Notes: a model not told the origin generated them from the sequence alone. A stretch of DNA of 8,703 bases from an uncultured Bacteroidales bacterium (GCA_902461985.1 CABQAB010000071.1:1-8703); one strand, 5' to 3'; shown: positions 1 to 5,578, numbered from the stretch's first letter. A program made the numbers and translations.

Positions 1-90
1 CGACAGAAGCGTAGGGAAAAAGATGCTCCTGAAGAGCGGTCCGATGCCGGTCCTGCCGAAGTCAATGCTGTCTCTGTTCAAATCTTTCAT
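1..90 (-). CDS. MATE family efflux transporter, N-terminal fragment (runs off left edge)
   Basis: Reading the minus strand from the ATG at 90-88 gives 30 residues beginning MKDLNRDSIDFGRTGIGPLF and continuing into a hydrophobic, proline-containing segment that ends FFPTLLS at the window edge. This short polar start, the DFG/IG-PLF motif and then the first membrane helix are the usual beginning of Bacteroidota MATE (NorM/DinF-type) transporters, which export cationic drugs or metabolites across the inner membrane using Na+ or H+ gradients. The rest of the protein, normally about 440-460 residues with 12 helices, lies outside the window. No Shine-Dalgarno precedes the start, as is usual in this phylum. 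Translation is preceded by a leader of about 120 nt with a terminator-like hairpin, so expression may be controlled by attenuation. The family call rests on only 30 residues and the substrate cannot be inferred. Confidence 0.7.
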   Translation of the reverse strand, partial: MKDLNRDSIDFGRTGIGPLFRSIFFPTLLS

Positions 91-128
91 ACCCAACCAG
101 TTTAAGTCACCTGCCCATCATAAGGTAC

Positions 129-181
129 AAAAAAGCCGAATCAAGAGTTTCAGGGCGGATCCTGCATCTTAATCCGGCTTT
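129..181 (-). terminator. Intrinsic terminator-like hairpin in the leader of the MATE gene
   Basis: On the minus strand AAAGCCGGATTAAGA (181-167) faces TCTTGATTCGGCTTT (146-132) with two mismatches. An inner CAGG/CCTG stem lies in the loop, and the 3' arm runs into a six-T tract (134-129). The T-run is on the minus strand only, so the hairpin is oriented to stop transcription just before the MATE start codon at 90. It is not placed at the end of any gene on that strand, so it is more likely a leader attenuator than a gene-end terminator. Confidence 0.6.
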
Positions 182-200
182 ATAGTTCCGACTACAAGCC
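176..200 (-). promoter_or_regulatory. Antiterminator-like hairpin, mutually exclusive with the MATE leader terminator
   Basis: On the minus strand GGCTTGTAGT (200-191), loop CGGA, then ACTATAAAGCC (186-176) forms a ten-pair stem with one bulged A and one G-T pair. Its 3' arm AAGCC (180-176) is also the base of the terminator 5' arm, so the two hairpins cannot coexist. This is the geometry of a riboswitch or attenuator expression platform. I do not recognise a known aptamer in the sequence. The ligand or trigger is unknown. Confidence 0.45.
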
Positions 201-216
201 CTCCGATGAGCGGGTG

Positions 217-248
217 CAAATTTGGGTCAAATTATTCACTTCACCAAA
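217..248 (-). promoter_or_regulatory. Probable promoter of the MATE gene
   Basis: On the minus strand a TTTG (248-245) is followed after 20 nt by CAAATTTG (224-217), which matches the Bacteroides TTTG / TAnnTTTG promoter with one mismatch in the -7 box. Transcription would begin near 210, leaving a leader of about 120 nt before the ATG at 90. That length fits the switch-like structures seen in the leader. The first base of the -7 box deviates from consensus, so the call is moderate. Confidence 0.4.
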
Positions 249-369
249 TTTTCATGAAAGATTTGCGCACGATATGGATTGATTTAGAGATCAGCACCAT
301 CGACGGAGCAATGAGAGAAAGAGAATGACGATAATACGAGAAACCGAGACGAATATCCGAAATAAATAG
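249..369. other. Intergenic spacer between divergent promoters, no gene seen
   Basis: This is the middle of the 327-base gap between the MATE start and the ferritin start. A minus-strand reading frame over 291-539 exists, but it lies largely over the ferritin gene and has no family features. I see no RNA gene, repeat or recognisable metal-regulator box here. Confidence 0.4.
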
Positions 370-377
370 TAAATTTG
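370..377 (+). promoter_or_regulatory. Ferritin promoter -7 box
   Basis: TAAATTTG matches the Bacteroides -7 consensus TAnnTTTG exactly. Transcription would start near 384 and give a short A+T-rich leader of about 34 nt before the ATG at 418. No TTTG stands at the expected -33 position, so full activity may depend on an activator or simply on the strong -7 box. Confidence 0.55.
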
Positions 378-417
378 CGGGCGTTTGAAAAGATGACAAG
401 TCTTAAATTCATATATT

Positions 418-939
418 ATGTTAAGTGAAAAATTGCACAACGCGATCAACGCGCAGATTAATGCAGAAATGTGGTCTGCATATCTGTATCTGTCCATGTC
501 TTTAGACGCCGAGTCTAAAGGCTGTAAAGGCATAGCCAACTGGTTCTATGTCCAGTATTGCGAAGAGATGGACCACGCCCGCATCTTCATGAACTACCTC
601 AACGAAAGGGATGCAAAAGTGGAATTGAAGGCCATCGAAGCCGTTCCTACAAGCTGGGAGTCTGTGCTTGAGATGTTCAAGGAGACGTTGGCACACGAGA
701 AAAAGGTTACGGCCCTGATTCACAACCTCGCGGCCATTGCAAAAGAGGACAATGACTTCGCTTCTTCAAACCGTCTGACATGGTTCATCGACGAGCAGGT
801 TGAGGAAGAGGCTTCTGCCCGCGACATGGTTGCCGCATTCGAAGCCGTTGAAGGCAACAAATACGGCATCTACATGTTGGACAAGGAGCTGGCTGCACGT
901 ACATACACCCAGGCTTCTCCATTGGCAGGCACGAAATAG
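418..939 (+). CDS. ftnA: Bacterial non-haem ferritin
   Basis: The product is a 173-residue, four-helix-bundle ferritin that would assemble as a 24-subunit cytoplasmic cage, oxidise Fe(II) at a di-iron centre and store it as a ferric mineral. The length is normal for FtnA. The ferroxidase ligands fall at the positions used in E. coli FtnA numbering: E17, E50, H53 (within EEMDHAR), E94 (HEKKV), Q127 and E130 (DEQVEEEA). There is no haem-binding Met of the bacterioferritin type at the usual place, supporting ferritin over Bfr. The start is fixed by the exact -7 box 41 nt upstream and by the canonical MLSEKLHNAINAQINAE opening. The gene is monocistronic, followed by a strong hairpin. It probably responds to iron or oxygen as in related organisms, but no operator can be pointed to. 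Confidence 0.95.
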   Translation: MLSEKLHNAINAQINAEMWSAYLYLSMSLDAESKGCKGIANWFYVQYCEEMDHARIFMNYLNERDAKVELKAIEAVPTSWESVLEMFKETLAHEKKVTALIHNLAAIAKEDNDFASSNRLTWFIDEQVEEEASARDMVAAFEAVEGNKYGIYMLDKELAARTYTQASPLAGTK

Positions 940-961
940 TCCTGCCGTTTGTGGCAATCTG

Positions 962-1047
962 AAAAGAGGCTGACTCAAAAGTCTGTCATATCGGGCAAAG
1001 CCCGGTCGAGATGACAATGTTATGACTTTTGGGACAGTCTCTTTTTC
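962..1047. terminator. Bidirectional terminator formed by a long nested palindrome
   Basis: AAAAGAGGCTGACTCAAAAGTC (written here as two halves: AAAAGAGGCTG 962-972 and ACTCAAAAGTC 973-983) pairs with 1024-1045 over 22 positions with one A-A mismatch and two G-T pairs. Within the loop a second palindrome has GTCAT (985-989) facing ATGAC (1011-1015) around a CGGGC-AAA-GCCCG tip. The outer 3' arm ends in CTCTTTTTC on the plus strand and CCTCTTTTC on the minus strand. It sits between convergent genes and so can end the ferritin transcript and the deacylase transcript. The inner palindrome suggests a mobile or repeated element was captured. Confidence 0.75.
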
Positions 1048-1104
1048 ATGTCCTCGTCAGTTTTGCTGAAAAGACAGGTCACGGCTCTCTATTCTGAGGC
1101 AAAT

Positions 1105-1626
1105 TCATTCTAAGGCAAGTTCGACGACGGTGTAGTCGTGTCCGCTTGCCGGAAGAAATTTTTCGAGAAAGTCGGACATATTCATCTTAATCGTAGAAGT
1201 GTTAGCGCACGGGTGGCACCCGAAATAATCAAGAGACATCAGTTCACGGTCGATGACAAGACGGACTTTTCTGCCGCTGTCATTCATCAGCCCCATAGGT
1301 GAAACGGAACCGGGAAGAAGATGCAGAAGTTCAGCCATCTGTTCCGGAGTCGCGAAAGACAGTCTCGCACATCCCAGCTGTGCTGACAGATACTTGGTTT
1401 TGAATATCTTACCTGCAGGTATCATCAGCAGATAAAAATCTGTCTGCTGACGGTTGCATAGAAACAGATTCTTACAAATCGGGGCACCGAGTATTTTTTC
1501 TATCCCCGCACATATCTCCATCGTGTGGGCTGGCTCGTGGTCAATGCGCACATATTCAATGTTTTCTCGTTCGAGAAATTCATATGCGACCATCTCCGCC
1601 TCTGTCCGTTCTATCGTGTACGCCAT
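1105..1626 (-). CDS. ProX/YbaK-type aminoacyl-tRNA deacylase (Ala-tRNA(Pro) editing, free-standing)
   Basis: This 173-residue protein belongs to the prolyl-tRNA synthetase-associated (YbaK/INS-like) superfamily. It would act in the cytosol to hydrolyse mischarged alanine from tRNA(Pro), a trans-editing job for the many bacterial ProRS enzymes lacking an editing domain. Visible family marks in order are DHEPAHT (29-35), the conserved lysine in KNLFL (K52) that corresponds to the ProXp-ala catalytic lysine, a GSVSPMGL loop (106-113; usual form GSVSPFGL) and FGCHPCANTSTI (135-146), which carries the conserved His and Asn. Length fits the free-standing PrdX/ProXp-ala group. It lies 31 nt downstream of the lipoprotein gene on the same strand and may be co-transcribed. 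The start is the first Met, but a G9 tract ends six bases before it, and no ordinary ribosome-binding site is present. Alternative specificities within YbaK cannot be excluded. Confidence 0.85.
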   Translation of the reverse strand: MAYTIERTEAEMVAYEFLERENIEYVRIDHEPAHTMEICAGIEKILGAPICKNLFLCNRQQTDFYLLMIPAGKIFKTKYLSAQLGCARLSFATPEQMAELLHLLPGSVSPMGLMNDSGRKVRLVIDRELMSLDYFGCHPCANTSTIKMNMSDFLEKFLPASGHDYTVVELALE

Positions 1627-1632
1627 GATTTT

Positions 1633-1648
1633 CCCCCCCCCAAAAAAA
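1633..1648 (-). repeat. Homopolymer tracts (T7 then G9 on the minus strand) abutting the deacylase start codon
   Basis: On the coding strand seven T (1648-1642) are followed by nine G (1641-1633), AAAATC and then the deacylase ATG at 1626. The tract lies where a ribosome-binding site would be, so slippage would change either the spacing or the strength of a G-rich pairing element. The T tract also sits in a TA-T7-G context that approximates a -7 box (TAnnTTTG) with two extra T. No coding frame is interrupted. The tract lengths are as read and are prone to sequencing error. Confidence 0.7.
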
Positions 1649-1657
1649 TAAAAATTA

Positions 1658-2107
1658 TTACTGTTTTATGGCAGTGTAATCTAACGTACTTCTATATGGG
1701 TATAAAACACCGTTCGAACTTGAGGCCAACTTACCTGTACGATTGGCAGTGAATCTTAAAATATTTCCAGATAAGTAACCCATACCGAACGAAGTTGTAA
1801 AGTAACCTGCACTATCAGAAGCATATGTCCCTTCCAGCTGAATCATGCTGCCGGATACTTCTCCGGTTGTATATATCCCCATACCATAAACTTGAACTTT
1901 AGTCGAAGAAATCTTTTTGATTGTCAGCGTGCCATTATTATTGATTGTACCAGAATCATATCCCCAAACTACATGATCAACAACGCTGGCAGAATATGTT
2001 CCGACAAATGCATCAGCATCATCCTCTAATTCTTTAGTTTTTTCACATGAAATTAGTGTAAAACCAAGCAGGATACACGCTATAAAAAAATTGTGGACAG
2101 TTCTCAT
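1658..2107 (-). CDS. Small secreted lipoprotein, function unknown
   Basis: Starting at the ATG at 2107 the product is 149 residues. It begins MRTVHNFFIACILLGFTLISC, a type II signal peptide with lipobox L18-I-S-C21, so it would be cut before C21, lipidated and anchored in a membrane. A charged stretch rich in E, D and K (22-32) follows the Cys and could act as a surface-export signal of the Bacteroidota type. The remaining roughly 115 residues are rich in G, S, T and Y with short alternating hydrophobic strands, suggesting a beta barrel or sandwich. I do not recognise a named family. A longer frame reaches 2143, but the promoter lies inside that extension, which decides the shorter start. It may be co-transcribed with the deacylase gene downstream. 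Confidence 0.8.
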   Translation of the reverse strand: MRTVHNFFIACILLGFTLISCEKTKELEDDADAFVGTYSASVVDHVVWGYDSGTINNNGTLTIKKISSTKVQVYGMGIYTTGEVSGSMIQLEGTYASDSAGYFTTSFGMGYLSGNILRFTANRTGKLASSSNGVLYPYRSTLDYTAIKQ

Positions 2108-2122
2108 ATTAGTTATTTTTTG

Positions 2123-2154
2123 CAAAATTAAATAATTGCTCAATACTTGTCAAA
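2123..2154 (-). promoter_or_regulatory. Promoter of the lipoprotein gene
   Basis: On the minus strand TTTG (2154-2151) and TAATTTTG (2130-2123) are 20 nt apart, an essentially complete Bacteroides TTTG / TAnnTTTG promoter. Transcription would begin around 2116, only about ten bases before the ATG at 2107. This excludes the upstream Met at 2143 as the start. Confidence 0.7.
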
Positions 2155-2242
2155 AATATTTTGCGGATTTTCATTGTCGCCCGCCTATCTCAACGACTTG
2201 GATATCTGCTCGATGCATTTCTTTTTCTGAAAATTCAGCGAT

Positions 2243-2269
2243 ACTTCTCCGTAAAAAAATTACGGAAGT
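2243..2269. promoter_or_regulatory. Operator-like dyad overlapping the -33 region of the ATPase promoter
   Basis: ACTTC-T-CCGTAA (2243-2254) and TTACGGAAGT (2260-2269) are inverted repeats of ten pairs with one extra T in the left arm and a five-A spacer. The dyad covers the place where the -33 element of the downstream promoter should be (about 2259-2262) and lies upstream of the predicted transcription start, so it would act as DNA rather than RNA. A bound regulator there would occlude or recruit polymerase. No regulator gene is adjacent. Confidence 0.45.
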
Positions 2270-2282
2270 GTCGAAAATTTTG

Positions 2283-2290
2283 TACATTTG
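2283..2290 (+). promoter_or_regulatory. -7 box of the ATPase-TOPRIM operon
   Basis: TACATTTG matches TAnnTTTG exactly. Transcription would begin near 2297, beyond the Met codon at 2292, so translation should start at the next in-frame ATG at 2313. No TTTG occupies the -33 position. The dyad at 2243-2269 is there instead, which suggests regulated expression. Confidence 0.55.
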
Positions 2291-2312
2291 CATGACTATA
2301 TCGAATTGCTCT

Positions 2313-3413
2313 ATGTTAAGAAGATTTGCAGTAACCAATTATCGAGGGTTTTCCAGCCGTATTGAATGGGATCTGTCAAAACATGCCAATTATGAATTCA
2401 ACACCTCGGCAATTAAAGACGGAATCATCAAGAACGGCATTATTTATGGTCCGAACGGCTCGGGCAAGACTAATTTCAGTCTCGCCATCTTCGACATCGA
2501 AAATCATTTGTCTCCAAAATGGAAGAAGATTGACTACTATGCCAATTTCGTCTATGCCGGCAATCCTGACAAGGTTGTAGATTTTGAGTACGAATTCCTG
2601 TTCGACAGTACGAAAGTAGTCTATACCTATTCTAAAAATGGTATGGGGATATTGGTGGCAGAGGCTCTGCACGTGGATGACAAGGTAGTCTTTATCAGAA
2701 GGAGAAATTCATTCAGCATAGACCACACGCAATTCCAGATGGACAAAATCACTGAAAAGAATCTGTCCAACAATGCCAACAATGTATCGGTTGTCAATTT
2801 CCTTTTGACCTCCTACCCGCTAAAGAGAGAGCATTATCTGATCAGGATGAATGAGTTTGTCAATTCCATGCTGTGGTTCCGCAACCTTGATGTACGGGAG
2901 TTCATAGGACTGGAATTTACGCCGACAATGCTTGACGACTTTATCATTTCAAACAATCTGCTCGACGACTTCTCGGATTTTCTGCAGAATGTCAGTGAAC
3001 AAAAGTTCAAATTTGCGAAACCGCGTATCGGAGACAAACAGATTTTCTGCAATATCAAAAATAACACGATACCGTTCCATACGATTGCTTCTACAGGTAC
3101 CCAGTCTTTGCAGTTACTGTATTTCTGGATGCAGAGAATGCGTGGCGCGTCATTCGTGTTCATCGATGAATTTGATGCCTTTTACCATTTCAGATTGTCT
3201 TTTGAAGTTTGCAAAAGGCTTTTTGCACTTAATTGTCAGGTCTTCACGTCATCACATAACACTTATCTGATGACCAACGAATTGTTGCGCCCTGACTGCA
3301 ATTTTATCCTCAACAACAACAAAATAAAGCCATTGAACGAGTGCACCGAAAAAGAATTGCGATTTGGCCATAATATTGAGAAAATCTATCGTGCCGGGGC
3401 ATTCTATGAATAA
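2313..3413 (+). CDS. AAA15-like (ABC/SMC-type) ATPase, probable defence component
   Basis: From the ATG at 2313 the product is 366 residues. It opens MLRRFAVTNYRGF, the beta-strand start typical of COG1106/AAA15 and RecF-like ATPases. Walker A GPNGSGKT is at 46-53, an ABC-signature-like STGTQS at 260-265, Walker B FVFIDEFDAF with catalytic D285-E286, and a switch histidine in TSSHN (H315). All elements of a dimerising ABC-type ATPase head are therefore present with only a short insert between the halves, unlike long-coiled-coil SMC proteins. The reading frame extends upstream to 2136, but the -7 box at 2283-2290 rules out the earlier Met codons. The stop overlaps the start of the TOPRIM-like gene by eight bases. 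In PARIS, AbiL and OLD/Gabija such ATPases sense a trigger and control a TOPRIM partner. That role here is inference from pairing. It appears lower in G+C than downstream genes. Confidence 0.85.
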   Translation: MLRRFAVTNYRGFSSRIEWDLSKHANYEFNTSAIKDGIIKNGIIYGPNGSGKTNFSLAIFDIENHLSPKWKKIDYYANFVYAGNPDKVVDFEYEFLFDSTKVVYTYSKNGMGILVAEALHVDDKVVFIRRRNSFSIDHTQFQMDKITEKNLSNNANNVSVVNFLLTSYPLKREHYLIRMNEFVNSMLWFRNLDVREFIGLEFTPTMLDDFIISNNLLDDFSDFLQNVSEQKFKFAKPRIGDKQIFCNIKNNTIPFHTIASTGTQSLQLLYFWMQRMRGASFVFIDEFDAFYHFRLSFEVCKRLFALNCQVFTSSHNTYLMTNELLRPDCNFILNNNKIKPLNECTEKELRFGHNIEKIYRAGAFYE

Positions 3414-4215
3414 CAAGGAAAAAATACTGTTCATTTTCGAAGGCGCAAGAACAGAGGACAAGATAGTCGAGAACCTGGAACAGAATTTCTTGGGAGAGCA
3501 GCATGCAATCAAGTGTGTGTACGATGCGGAAATCTACCAGTTATACCGCGAAATAAAAAGTGATAGTGGCTTGTTCCTCGACATTGTGTCTTTATTGAAG
3601 GGGCGCAAGGCAGAAAACGCGGAAATTTTGAAAGATTATAACCGGGACAGTTTCGCATATGTCTACCTTTTCTTCGATTATGATGCCCATTCGACATTGG
3701 CGGATGACGGAAAACTGGACGAGATGCTTTCCTTTTTCAATGATGAAACTGAAGAAGGGATGCTTTATGTCAGTTACCCTATGGTGGAAGCAATACGGCA
3801 TTTCAAGGATTTGGAGAGTTTCAAGTCTCTGACGGTGAAATGCAAAAGGAAAAATTGCCCTTATGCCGGTGGATGTGCTGACAAAGATGAATGTCTGAAA
3901 GAACCTCACTATAAGCAGACGGCCTCGCTGGACAGCATGCCGCAACTTTCAAACTTACACTCGTATACGAGACAGGTATGGCAGGAATTGGTTGCGGCTC
4001 ATCTTTGCAAGGCTAACTATCTCACCAGCGATGAATTTGTCTTGCCTTCATCTCTTATATCGCAAAGAGACATTTTTGCGAATCAATTGAAAAAGCACAT
4101 ATCCCTCAAATGTCCGGAAGTCGCAGTGCTAAGTGCATTTCCGCTATATGTGCTGGACTATTTCGGGTGCGAAAAAACAGTCAAAATGTTATCACACAAT
4201 GAACATGAAATCTGA
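3406..4215 (+). CDS. TOPRIM-like protein (RloB/DUF4435-like), probable nuclease partner of the ATPase
   Basis: From the ATG at 3406 the product is 269 residues. An N-terminal strand ending in IFEGARTE (E12, E17) and a later YLFFDYDAH (D91, D93) reproduce the Glu ... DxD metal-binding layout of the TOPRIM fold found in OLD nucleases, topoisomerases, RloB and AriB proteins. A following YPMVEAIRHF (124-133) recalls the conserved strand-helix of the RloB group. A four-cysteine cluster C146, C151, C157, C163, with H168 nearby, looks like an inserted zinc-binding module. The frame extends 14 codons upstream, but the Met at 3406 gives an eight-base stop-start overlap with the ATPase gene, implying translational coupling. 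By analogy it would be an ATPase-restrained toxin nuclease cutting nucleic acid, possibly tRNA as AriB does. I cannot assign it to a single named family. Confidence 0.7.
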   Translation: MNNKEKILFIFEGARTEDKIVENLEQNFLGEQHAIKCVYDAEIYQLYREIKSDSGLFLDIVSLLKGRKAENAEILKDYNRDSFAYVYLFFDYDAHSTLADDGKLDEMLSFFNDETEEGMLYVSYPMVEAIRHFKDLESFKSLTVKCKRKNCPYAGGCADKDECLKEPHYKQTASLDSMPQLSNLHSYTRQVWQELVAAHLCKANYLTSDEFVLPSSLISQRDIFANQLKKHISLKCPEVAVLSAFPLYVLDYFGCEKTVKMLSHNEHEI

Positions 4216-5029
4216 AAATGAGGTTCAGTTGGAGAAGAGGATGCTGCCGGGCTCACCCGTCGCATATTTCATAAGCGATGAAGGACATGACGAGTGGGTG
4301 CTTTTCCTCCACGCGGCGTTCGTGACGCACGAAATGTTCAGGATGCAGTTCGGGTACTTCCGGGACAAATACAACATCTTAGCAGTGGACATCATCGGAC
4401 ACGGACTCTCCACGGATACGAGGAAAGGTGACAGCATCCTCAAAATGTCGGAATGGACATCTGACATCTTGAAGGCGGAAGGTATAGACAAGGTGCACAT
4501 TGTCGGCGTTTCCTTAGGAGCGGTTCTGGCCCAGGACTTTGCCAACCGTTATCCGGACTCCGTACGTTCTCTGGCCTGCTTCGGCGGGTATGACATCAAC
4601 AATTTCGACACGGACATACAAAAGGAAAACAGTTCCCGACAGATGCTCATGATGCTCAAGGCCCTGTTTTCAGTCAAATGGTTCGCGAAAGCCAACAGAA
4701 AAATTTCAGCATACACTCCGCAGGCACAGGATGATTTCTATGACATGAACATACGCTTCCAGAAAAAATCATTCATGTTCCTCGCAGGTCTTGACGGAAT
4801 GGTGAACAGGCACAGGACCGGGAAGAGGAACTATCCTCTTCTTACAGGCTGCGGAAGACACGATATTCCCATGGAATTGGAAGTAGTGAAAACATGGCAC
4901 GCCGCAGAACCTGACAGCCGCATGGTTATATTCGAAAACGCCGGACACTGCGTGAACATGGACGTCCCCATGAAATTCAACAGGACCCTCGAATCATTCT
5001 GGAAAGAATCATGCCCCAAAGAATCCTGA
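4199..5029 (+). CDS. Alpha/beta hydrolase
   Basis: From the ATG at 4199 the product is 276 residues with a complete alpha/beta-hydrolase layout: an oxyanion segment LFLHAAF (35-41; usual HG replaced by HA), DIIGHGLS (64-71), nucleophile elbow GVSLGA with S105, acid D222 in GCGRHD and catalytic H250 in AGHCVN. No signal peptide is visible, so it acts in the cytosol. The substrate cannot be told; the fold includes esterases, C-C hydrolases and peptidases. The start overlaps the TOPRIM-like gene by 17 bases (11 if the Met at 4205 is used), so the first three genes form one translationally linked block. Its base composition looks richer in G+C than the two genes before it (33/60 in a sampled line), which argues that it may be a resident gene onto which the pair was inserted. 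Confidence 0.85.
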   Translation: MNMKSENEVQLEKRMLPGSPVAYFISDEGHDEWVLFLHAAFVTHEMFRMQFGYFRDKYNILAVDIIGHGLSTDTRKGDSILKMSEWTSDILKAEGIDKVHIVGVSLGAVLAQDFANRYPDSVRSLACFGGYDINNFDTDIQKENSSRQMLMMLKALFSVKWFAKANRKISAYTPQAQDDFYDMNIRFQKKSFMFLAGLDGMVNRHRTGKRNYPLLTGCGRHDIPMELEVVKTWHAAEPDSRMVIFENAGHCVNMDVPMKFNRTLESFWKESCPKES

Positions 5030-5088
5030 CCCCGGAATAATTTTAACCCCAGAATAATCTCAACCCAGAAATAACCTTAACCCGGGAA
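5030..5088 (+). repeat. Three imperfect 17-bp tandem repeats and a partial fourth
   Basis: Units at 5030-5046, 5047-5063 and 5064-5080 follow the pattern CCCCrGAATAATyTyAA, and a partial unit CCCGGGAA follows at 5081-5088. They fill almost the whole gap between the hydrolase stop and the phosphatase start. The 17-bp period is not a multiple of three and each unit contains TAA, so it is not coding. Function unknown; it may be a slippage-generated spacer. Confidence 0.7.
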
Positions 5089-5095
5089 GCACATC

Positions 5096-5578
5096 ATGAA
5101 AAAAATCATATTCGTATGCCACGGCAACATCTGCCGCTCCCCTATGGCGGAATTCATATTCAGGCATCTGGCTGCAGAAGCCGGACTGTCCGGTGAATTT
5201 GACGTAAGTTCCGCAGCCGTCTCCTGTGAAGAACAGGGCAACGGTCTCTACCCGCCGGCCGCACAGACTCTCAGACGCCACGGCATTCCTTTCGGAGATC
5301 ACCGCGCCCACCGCATCACACCACATGAATTCGCTTCGGCAGACCTCGTTGTCGTTATGGACAGTTCCAACCGGCGTCTTCTCGACAGGCTCACACATCA
5401 GCCGGACTCCCCAAAAGTCCGGAAAATGATGCAGTTCACCGGTATTTCCGACGATGTAGCCGACCCATGGTACACCGGAGACTTCGAACAGACCTACTCC
5501 GATCTCTTCGCCGCGTGCTCCGCCATGCTGGAAAAAATTACCCGGCCAGGAAATGAGGGTTCAAGAACGGAGGTTTGA
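5096..5578 (+). CDS. Low-molecular-weight protein tyrosine phosphatase
   Basis: The 160-residue product carries the LMW-PTP signature near the N-terminus, VCHGNICRSPMAE, giving the C8-x5-R14 phosphate loop with S15, and the general-acid loop ADPWYTGDF with D123. Length and motif spacing are those of the family. It would dephosphorylate phosphotyrosine by way of a phosphocysteine intermediate in the cytosol; in Bacteroidota such enzymes often counteract tyrosine kinases controlling polysaccharide export, but no kinase or capsule gene is seen here. Arsenate reductases of the same fold are an alternative, yet the DPWY loop favours phosphatase. The start is the first ATG after the tandem repeats, with no Shine-Dalgarno. 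The stop is two bases before the helicase start, so the two are cotranscribed. Confidence 0.92.
   Translation: MKKIIFVCHGNICRSPMAEFIFRHLAAEAGLSGEFDVSSAAVSCEEQGNGLYPPAAQTLRRHGIPFGDHRAHRITPHEFASADLVVVMDSSNRRLLDRLTHQPDSPKVRKMMQFTGISDDVADPWYTGDFEQTYSDLFAACSAMLEKITRPGNEGSRTEV
5569..5573 (+). promoter_or_regulatory. Shine-Dalgarno for the helicase gene
   Basis: GGAGG lies inside the last codons of the phosphatase gene, seven bases before the ATG at 5581. It is the only clear Shine-Dalgarno in the window. It decides the helicase start at 5581 rather than the in-frame TTG at 5575, which would be one base from it. Confidence 0.6.

Noticed and set aside
1..105. Plus-strand open frame ending at 103-105 with a charged tail
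   Set aside because: The minus-strand frame over the same bases gives a convincing MATE N-terminus with a start at 90; the plus frame has no family features.
132..181. The hairpin as a plus-strand terminator
   Set aside because: The plus-strand 3' side is CGGCTTTATAG with no real T-run and no plus-strand gene ends before it; the T-run is on the minus strand.
291..539. Minus-strand frame of 82 residues with hydrophobic stretches
   Set aside because: It overlaps the N-terminal third of the certain ferritin gene and its promoter, and resembles no known family.
2108..2143. Twelve-codon N-terminal extension of the lipoprotein
   Set aside because: It contains the promoter -7 box of the gene itself and would place non-signal residues before the signal peptide.
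2136..2312. Upstream extension of the ATPase frame, including Met codons at 2136 and 2292
   Set aside because: The exact -7 box at 2283-2290 puts the transcript start near 2297, after both Met codons, and the extension crosses the divergent lipoprotein promoter; the family-like sequence begins at 2313.
5030..5088. The short tandem repeats as a CRISPR array
   Set aside because: The units are contiguous 17-mers without spacers and no cas genes are present.
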